64,000 nucleotides of DNA from Sphingomonas pseudosanguinis. Lineage in GTDB: Bacteria; Pseudomonadota; Alphaproteobacteria; Sphingomonadales; Sphingomonadaceae. How positions within the stretch are numbered: position 1 is the stretch's first letter; the number at the start of each line of letters is the position of its first letter. The translations under genes and the position numbers were made by a program. The notes under the pieces were generated by a model. It was given only the letters and a program-made list of their open reading frames with translations, was not told where the DNA came from and made no database searches. The stretch is from contig NZ_JACIDH010000002.1 of NCBI RefSeq assembly GCF_014196255.1, forward strand, positions 186,001-250,000. Direction: 5' to 3'. Positions 58,856-64,000 of this stretch are shown here, piece after piece.

Positions 58856-59978
58856 GGGTCGCGGTCCAGTCCGCCTTGGCGCTCCAGGTGCCGGCCGATC
58901 CCTTGACGGTGCAGCCGCGCTCGCCCGCCTTGATGCGGCCGATGGTCACGACCGTCTCGCCCGCTTCGGTCAGGGTGGCGGCGACGGCTTCTGCCTGATC
59001 GGCGGCCACGACGACGGCCATGCCGATGCCGCAGTTGAAGGTGCGTGCCATTTCCTCGGGCTCGATCCCGCCCTGCGCTTGCAGGAAGGCCATCAAACGC
59101 GGCTGTTCCCAGCCATCGGCGTCGACCACCGCATGCGCACCCTTGGGCAGGACGCGCGGGATGTTTTCGAGCAGGCCGCCGCCGGTAATGTGCGCCAGGC
59201 CCTTGATCGTCCCCGCCTTGATCGACGGCAGCAACGCGCGGACATAGATCCGAGTCGGCGCCATCAGCGCCTCGATCAGCAGACGCTCCTGATCGAACAG
59301 CGCCGGGCGATCGAGCTTCCAGCCCTTGTCCGCCGCCAGACGACGCACCAGCGAGAAGCCGTTGGAATGGACGCCCGACGACGCCAGACCCAGGATCACG
59401 TCGCCCTCGCCGATGTCGGCACCGGTCAGCACCTGATCCCGCTCGACGGCACCCACGCAGAAGCCGGCGAGGTCGTAATCACCGGATGCGTACATGCCCG
59501 GCATTTCGGCGGTCTCGCCACCGATCAGCGCGCAGCCCGCGATGCGGCAGCCCTCGGCGATCGAGGCGATCACCCGCTCGGGCACATCGCCCTCCAGCTT
59601 GGCTGTGGCGTAATAATCGAGGAAAAACAGCGGCTCGGCGCCCTGCACGATCAGGTCGTTGGCGCACATCGCGACCAGGTCGATGCCAACGCCGTCATGG
59701 CGGTCATGCTCGATCGCCAGCTTCAGCTTGGTGCCGACGCCGTCATTGGCCGCGACCAGCAGCGGATCGGTGAAGCCCGCCGCCTTCAGGTCAAAGAAAC
59801 CGCCGAAACCGCCCAGATCGGCATCGGCGCCCGGCCGGCGCGTCGCCTTGGCGAGCGGGCCGATCGCACGGACCAGGGCATTGCCCGCCGCGATCGAAAC
59901 GCCGGCATCGGCATAGGTGTAGGACGTGCCGGATTCGGCGGGCGACGAGGGGGCGGACGGCGTGCTGTTGTCGGTCAT
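58845..59978 (-). CDS. purM: Phosphoribosylformylglycinamidine cyclo-ligase
   Basis: Makes AIR from FGAM with ATP, fifth step of purine synthesis. The 377-residue protein has [65 protein letters not shown] and [18 protein letters not shown]. It is about 20 residues longer at the N-terminus than the E. coli enzyme ([16 protein letters not shown]). First gene of the leftward operon; the 59-bp spacer to the DUF2066 gene is a divergent promoter region. Confidence 0.96.
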   Translation of the reverse strand: MTDNSTPSAPSSPAESGTSYTYADAGVSIAAGNALVRAIGPLAKATRRPGADADLGGFGGFFDLKAAGFTDPLLVAANDGVGTKLKLAIEHDRHDGVGIDLVAMCANDLIVQGAEPLFFLDYYATAKLEGDVPERVIASIAEGCRIAGCALIGGETAEMPGMYASGDYDLAGFCVGAVERDQVLTGADIGEGDVILGLASSGVHSNGFSLVRRLAADKGWKLDRPALFDQERLLIEALMAPTRIYVRALLPSIKAGTIKGLAHITGGGLLENIPRVLPKGAHAVVDADGWEQPRLMAFLQAQGGIEPEEMARTFNCGIGMAVVVAADQAEAVAATLTEAGETVVTIGRIKAGERGCTVKGSAGTWSAKADWTATHAA

Positions 59979-60037
59979 GTTTGCCCGTTAGCTATATCGC
60001 GCTTGGATTTCCACGCCTGCTTCGCCAAAAGGCCGCG

Positions 60038-61297
60038 ATGCGTTTGCGATTGCCCCATCGAATGATCGGTCTCGCCGCCCTGGCCGGGGTCGGTGTCGGG
60101 GCCAGCGCGGTTCTGGCCCAGATCGAGGGGCAGGATCGCGGTGTCATGCCGATCGACAGCGGCAGCGCCTATGAGGTCTCGGGCGTCACCGTCGACGTCG
60201 CGGGCAAGACGGCGGAGGCCGCCCGGCTGGGCGGCTGGCGGATCGCACAGCGCAAGGGCTGGTCGATGCTGGCGCAGCGGCTGGGCCGCAGCGGCGTCGG
60301 CGCGTCGGACGGCCTGCTCGACTCGCTGGTGACCGGCATCGTCGTGGAGAAGGAGCAGATCGGCCCCACACGCTATGTCGCACGGCTGGGCGTGCTGTTC
60401 GACCGCGCACGGGCCGCCTCGGTGCTGGGCGTGTCGGCCTATGCCGATCGCTCGCCGCCGATGCTGGTGATGCCGTTGCAGGTGTCGGGCGGCGTGTCGC
60501 AGATGTTCGAGACCCGGACGCCCTGGCAGCAGGCCTGGGCACGCTTCCGCACCGGCAACAGCACGATCGATTATATCCGCCCCTCAGGAACCGGTGCCGA
60601 CCCGCTGCTCCTGAATGCCGGGCAGATCGGACGACGCTCGCGTGGCTGGTGGCGCTCCATCCTCGACCAATATGGCGCGTCGGACATCCTGATCCCCGTC
60701 GTACGCCTGCATCGCCAATGGCCGGGTGGCCCGGTGATCGGGGTGTTCGAGGCACGGCATGGACCGGACAATGTCCTGATCGGGTCATTGACCCTGCGAG
60801 TCGGCAGCACCGAAGGATTGGGCCAGTTGCTCGATACCGGCGCGGCCCGGCTCGATTCGCTTTATCAGCGCGCACTCGCCAGCGGCGTGCTGCGTGGCGA
60901 TCCGACGCTTGCCCCGCCGCCCAAGCCGCAGGTCGAGATCGCCCCCGACGACAGCAATACGGGCGAGGAGCCGATCGAGGGTCTCGACTCCGCCATCGCC
61001 GCGACGGGGGCCGGAATCGCGGTGACGCTGCAATATGACGCGCCCAGCGCCAGCGCCGTCGCCAATGTCGAAAGCCTGGTGCGCGGCATCCCCGGCGTGG
61101 TGCGGGCGGGCACGACCAGCCTGGCGGTCGGGGGTGTCTCGTTGATGAGCGTGACCTATGACGGCGACCCGGACCAGCTTCGCCGCGCGCTGGAGCAGCG
61201 CGGTTTTCAGGTGTCGGGCGCCGGCACCATCTTGCGCGTGCGGCGTGCGGCCTTGCCCGCGCCGACGCCCCCTACGGATACTGCGACGACCGGATGA
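60038..61297 (+). CDS. DUF2066 protein, predicted exported
   Basis: A 419-residue protein with a signal peptide (LPHRMIGLAALAGVGVGASA then VLAQ). The first half matches DUF2066 (YEVSGVTVDVAGKTAEAARL, GWRIAQRKGWSMLAQRL), and a later part is beta/alpha (VTLQYDAPSASAVANVESLV to GVSLMSVTYDGD) repeated like a ferredoxin-type fold. A Pro/Asp-rich linker lies at about 300-325. The family's role is unknown. Start ATG 60038 gives a normal signal; the upstream extension is not needed. The stop overlaps hdaA by four nt; DUF2066-hda adjacency is also seen in some other proteobacteria. Confidence 0.82.
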   Translation: MRLRLPHRMIGLAALAGVGVGASAVLAQIEGQDRGVMPIDSGSAYEVSGVTVDVAGKTAEAARLGGWRIAQRKGWSMLAQRLGRSGVGASDGLLDSLVTGIVVEKEQIGPTRYVARLGVLFDRARAASVLGVSAYADRSPPMLVMPLQVSGGVSQMFETRTPWQQAWARFRTGNSTIDYIRPSGTGADPLLLNAGQIGRRSRGWWRSILDQYGASDILIPVVRLHRQWPGGPVIGVFEARHGPDNVLIGSLTLRVGSTEGLGQLLDTGAARLDSLYQRALASGVLRGDPTLAPPPKPQVEIAPDDSNTGEEPIEGLDSAIAATGAGIAVTLQYDAPSASAVANVESLVRGIPGVVRAGTTSLAVGGVSLMSVTYDGDPDQLRRALEQRGFQVSGAGTILRVRRAALPAPTPPTDTATTG

Positions 61298-61902
61298 ACC
61301 AGATGGCGCTTCCGCTGCAATGGCCAGCGGACCCTCGATCGGATGCCTTCCTGCTGACCGACTCCAACCGGCTGGCGGCGCGGATGCTGGACCAGTGGGA
61401 AAACTGGCCGACCATGGCCGCCATCCTGACGGGGCCGCGCAAGTCCGGCCGGTCGCTGCTGGCGCGCATCTTCGCGGCGCGCAGCGGCGGCACGATCATC
61501 GACGATGCCGAGCGCGTGCCCGAGGTGCAGATTTTCCACGCCTGGAACACCGCGCAGGCCGAACGGCGGCCGTTGCTGATCGTCGCCGATGCCGCCCCGC
61601 CGCGCTGGGCCGTGAAGCTGCCCGACCTGCGCTCGCGTCTGGCCAATAGCAGCCTTGGCGAGATCGGCCCGCCCGACGACGAGTTGGTCGCGGCACTGTT
61701 CGAGCATCTGTTCGAGCGGCGGGGCCTGGATGCGCGGCCCGATCTGATCGAGTGGCTGACGCTGCGTGTCGAGCGCAGTCACCTTTCTGTCATCCGCGCA
61801 GTCGATATGCTCGACCAGGGGGCGATGGAACGGCGCGCGCGTTTGTCCATTGCTCTTGCACGATCCACCCTGATCACGGCCGGCCTCCTCGCCGAGCCCT
61901 GA
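61294..61902 (+). CDS. hdaA: DnaA regulatory inactivator HdaA
   Basis: DnaA-related AAA+ protein that, bound to the sliding clamp, promotes ATP hydrolysis by DnaA after initiation. The 202-residue protein has a clamp-binding motif QMALPL at residues 3-8. The P-loop reads [10 protein letters not shown], where the usual Lys of GK(S/T) is Arg; IIDDAERV follows as Walker B. The lid helices end with [15 protein letters not shown]. The altered P-loop may weaken nucleotide binding. Overlaps the DUF2066 stop; ppk follows 20 nt later. Confidence 0.9.
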   Translation: MNQMALPLQWPADPRSDAFLLTDSNRLAARMLDQWENWPTMAAILTGPRKSGRSLLARIFAARSGGTIIDDAERVPEVQIFHAWNTAQAERRPLLIVADAAPPRWAVKLPDLRSRLANSSLGEIGPPDDELVAALFEHLFERRGLDARPDLIEWLTLRVERSHLSVIRAVDMLDQGAMERRARLSIALARSTLITAGLLAEP

Positions 61903-61922
61903 ACGCAGTCCGAGCGAGAAAT

Positions 61923-64000
61923 ATGACCCGTCCCGCCCATATCGCGCAAATGTCCGAGCCGGACGACGATCATTTCACGCCGAACCGCAGCGAGCGCTAT
62001 TTCAACCGCGAACTCTCCTGGCTGGCGTTCAATCGCCGCGTGCTGGAGGAGGCGTGCAATTCGGCGCATCCGCTGCTCGAACGGCTGCGCTTCCTGTCGA
62101 TCTCGGGGTCGAACCTCGATGAATTCTTCATGGTGCGCGTCGCCGGGTTGAAGGGACAACAAGCGCAGGATGTCGAGCAGCGCTCGGTCGACGGACTGAC
62201 GCCCGGGCAGCAGCTGAACGGCATCGTTGCCGAGGCCGACCGGCTGATGGCCAGCCAGCAGGAGGTGTGGGGTGACCTGCGCAACCTGCTCGACGAGGCG
62301 GGCATCTTCGTCCTGCGCCGAGATGCGATCGATGCGGAGGCCAATAGCTGGCTCGAAACCCATGTCCGCGAGCAGATTTTCCCGATCCTGACGCCCCAGG
62401 CGCTCGACCCCGCGCATCCCTTTCCGTTCATTCCCAACAAGGGTCTGTCGATGATCTTCGACCTGACCCGCGTGTCGGATCAGGAGCCGATTCGCGAACT
62501 GGTGATGATCCCCGCCACCATGCCGCGTTTCGTGCGGTTGCCGGGCGAGGGCGCGCGCTATGTCTCGATCGAGACGATCCTGCGCCGCTTCTCGGGGCTG
62601 CTCTTCCCCGGCTATATCGTCAACGGCGCGGCGACCTTCCGCGTGCTGCGCGACAGCGACATCGAGATCGAGGAGGAGGCGGAGGATCTGGTCCGCTATT
62701 TCGCCAACGCGATCAAGCGGCGTCGGCGCGGGCGGGTGATCCGGCTGGAGCTGGAAACCGGCATGCCCGACGAGCTGGCCGACGTGCTGCGCGACGAACT
62801 GGGCGGCAGCGACGCGATCATCACCGAGAGCGGCAATCTGCTTGGCATCGGCGACCTCGACATGCTGGTCGACGAGGATCGCCCCGACCTGAAATTCCCA
62901 CCCTATTCCCCGCGCTTTCCCGAACGAATCCGGGAGTTTGCCGGCGATTGCTTCGCCGCGATCAAAGCCAAGGACATCGTCGTCCATCACCCGTACGAGA
63001 CGTTCGAGGTGGTCATCGCCTTCCTGAAACAGGCGGCGGCCGACCCCGATGTCGTGGCGATCAAGCAGACGCTCTACCGCGCCGGCAAACAGTCGGCGAT
63101 CATCAACGCGCTGATCGCGGCGGCGGAGGCCGGCAAGTCGGTGACGGCGATCGTCGAACTCAAGGCTCGCTTCGACGAGGAGCAGAACCTCTATTGGGCC
63201 TCGGCGCTGGAGCGCGCCGGCGTGCAGGTCGTCTATGGCTTCATCGATTGGAAGACGCACGCCAAGGTGTCGATGGTCGTCCGGCGCGAGGGCAGCGATT
63301 TCCGCACTTACTGCCATTTCGGCACGGGCAATTATCACCCGATCACCGCGCGCATCTATACCGACCTTAGCTTCTTCACCGCCGATCCGCTGCTCGGGCG
63401 CGATGCGGCGCAGATGTTCAACTACATCACCGGCTATGTCGAACCGGTGGCGATGAACCATGTCAGCCTGTCGCCACGCGACCTGCGCCACAATCTGATG
63501 GCGCTGATCGACGCCGAGATCGCGCATGCCCGCGCAGGTCGTACGGGCAGCCTGTGGGCCAAGGTCAATTCGCTGGTCGACCCGCTGGTGATCGAGAAGC
63601 TCTACGAGGCGAGCGGCGCCGGCGTCGAGATCGACCTGATCGTACGCGGCATCTGCTGCCTGCGGCCGGGCGTGCCGGGCATGTCGGAAAATATCCGGGT
63701 CAAGTCGGTCGTCGGCCGCTTCCTCGAACACAGCCGCATCTGGGCGTTCGGGAACGGCAAGGCCTTGCCCCATGATTCGGCCAAGGTCTTCATCTCCTCG
63801 GCGGACTGGATGCCGCGCAACTTCGACCGCCGGGTCGAATATATGCTGCCCATCCTCAACCCGACCGTGCACGACCAGATCCTGGACCAGGTGATGGTCG
63901 CCAATCTGCTCGACAATGAACAAAGCTGGGAACTGGAGTCGGATGGCAGCTATGTCCGCGATCAGCCCGGCGACCGCCCCTTCAACCTGCATCGGTATTT
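61923..64000 (+). CDS. ppk: Polyphosphate kinase 1, N-terminal 692 residues (cut by window edge)
   Basis: Makes polyphosphate from ATP through a phosphohistidine. The frame runs off the window; the family length is about 700-730, so only the last residues are missing. [42 protein letters not shown], the phosphorylated His446 (WKTHAKVSM) and His603 ([10 protein letters not shown]) are present. Both histidines are shifted by 11 from the E. coli numbering. No exopolyphosphatase (ppx) is visible before the edge. It may share a transcript with hdaA. Confidence 0.96.
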   Translation, partial: MTRPAHIAQMSEPDDDHFTPNRSERYFNRELSWLAFNRRVLEEACNSAHPLLERLRFLSISGSNLDEFFMVRVAGLKGQQAQDVEQRSVDGLTPGQQLNGIVAEADRLMASQQEVWGDLRNLLDEAGIFVLRRDAIDAEANSWLETHVREQIFPILTPQALDPAHPFPFIPNKGLSMIFDLTRVSDQEPIRELVMIPATMPRFVRLPGEGARYVSIETILRRFSGLLFPGYIVNGAATFRVLRDSDIEIEEEAEDLVRYFANAIKRRRRGRVIRLELETGMPDELADVLRDELGGSDAIITESGNLLGIGDLDMLVDEDRPDLKFPPYSPRFPERIREFAGDCFAAIKAKDIVVHHPYETFEVVIAFLKQAAADPDVVAIKQTLYRAGKQSAIINALIAAAEAGKSVTAIVELKARFDEEQNLYWASALERAGVQVVYGFIDWKTHAKVSMVVRREGSDFRTYCHFGTGNYHPITARIYTDLSFFTADPLLGRDAAQMFNYITGYVEPVAMNHVSLSPRDLRHNLMALIDAEIAHARAGRTGSLWAKVNSLVDPLVIEKLYEASGAGVEIDLIVRGICCLRPGVPGMSENIRVKSVVGRFLEHSRIWAFGNGKALPHDSAKVFISSADWMPRNFDRRVEYMLPILNPTVHDQILDQVMVANLLDNEQSWELESDGSYVRDQPGDRPFNLHRY

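Noticed and set aside
61779..63992. 737-codon open frame antisense to ppk
   Set aside because: Shadow of ppk, which has both phosphohistidine motifs; composition is that of an antisense frame.

Overview
The window reads as chromosomal DNA of an alphaproteobacterium of the Sphingomonadaceae, most likely Sphingomonas or a close relative. Base composition is very GC-rich, so many long open frames lie antisense to real genes. The family assignment rests on gene content and order: CckA, a chvI-chvG-hprK-rapZ-PTS block facing pckA, lptD-surA-pdxA-ksgA, yfgM-bamB-der, tandem M13 peptidases beside smpB, a short HdaA before ppk, and intergenic palindromes of the TTCAGCCTGAGCGAAGTCGA type that are frequent in sphingomonads. 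No prophage, insertion sequence, CRISPR array, rRNA or recognised defence system is visible.

Layout. 1-1049 holds the 5' part of nadE (minus strand). 1276-6114 carries an ArsC-like reductase, panB, a yfgM-like gene, bamB and der. 6151-9724 has bacterioferritin, a PAS/chemoreceptor-tip protein, tRNA-Ile(CAU), a small heptad-repeat lipoprotein and an M28 peptidase. 9833-16282 has ettA, a GAF/HWE-type histidine kinase, and a leftward group slt-greB-NYN/LOTUS. 16363-23959 runs dapA, a small secreted protein, a GH114 lipoprotein, smpB, a DUF2062 protein and two M13 peptidases. 24018-35972 runs cckA, a receiver protein, ilvD, a lipoprotein, nnrDE, an RlmD-type methyltransferase, truA and fmt (leftward), recR, def and rmuC. 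35973-36618 is a non-coding tandem array made from the tail of the neighbouring TrmH-family gene plus palindromic repeats. 36619-41717 is the leftward PTS/HPrK/RapZ/ChvGI block, facing pckA. 43668-48408 has nfeD-qmcA, guaB, rsmB and a TPR protein. 48612-54117 is the lptD-surA-pdxA-ksgA operon (leftward), facing pepA-holC, ndk and a GNAT gene. 57397-59978 is a leftward purM-purN operon with two extra genes. The end holds a DUF2066 protein, hdaA and the first part of ppk.

How the genes fit together. Most are housekeeping: outer-membrane assembly (bamB, surA, lptD, yfgM-like), translation and RNA modification (der, ettA, smpB, fmt, def, truA, rsmB, ksgA, RlmD-like, tRNA-Ile2), DNA metabolism (recR, rmuC, holC, hdaA), cofactors and nucleotides (nadE, panB, pdxA, nnrDE, guaB, purM, purN, ndk), and amino acids (dapA, ilvD). 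Regulation is rich: CckA (cell cycle), ChvG/ChvI linked to the HPr kinase-PTS system and PEP carboxykinase, and an HWE kinase.

The least expected features are non-coding: three convergent gene junctions holding large inverted pairs of one palindromic element, a fourth convergent junction where the element has been amplified with about 100 bp of a gene tail, and a perfect 30-nt palindromic terminator immediately before the second M13 gene. All calls come from reading the sequence; no database search was run.
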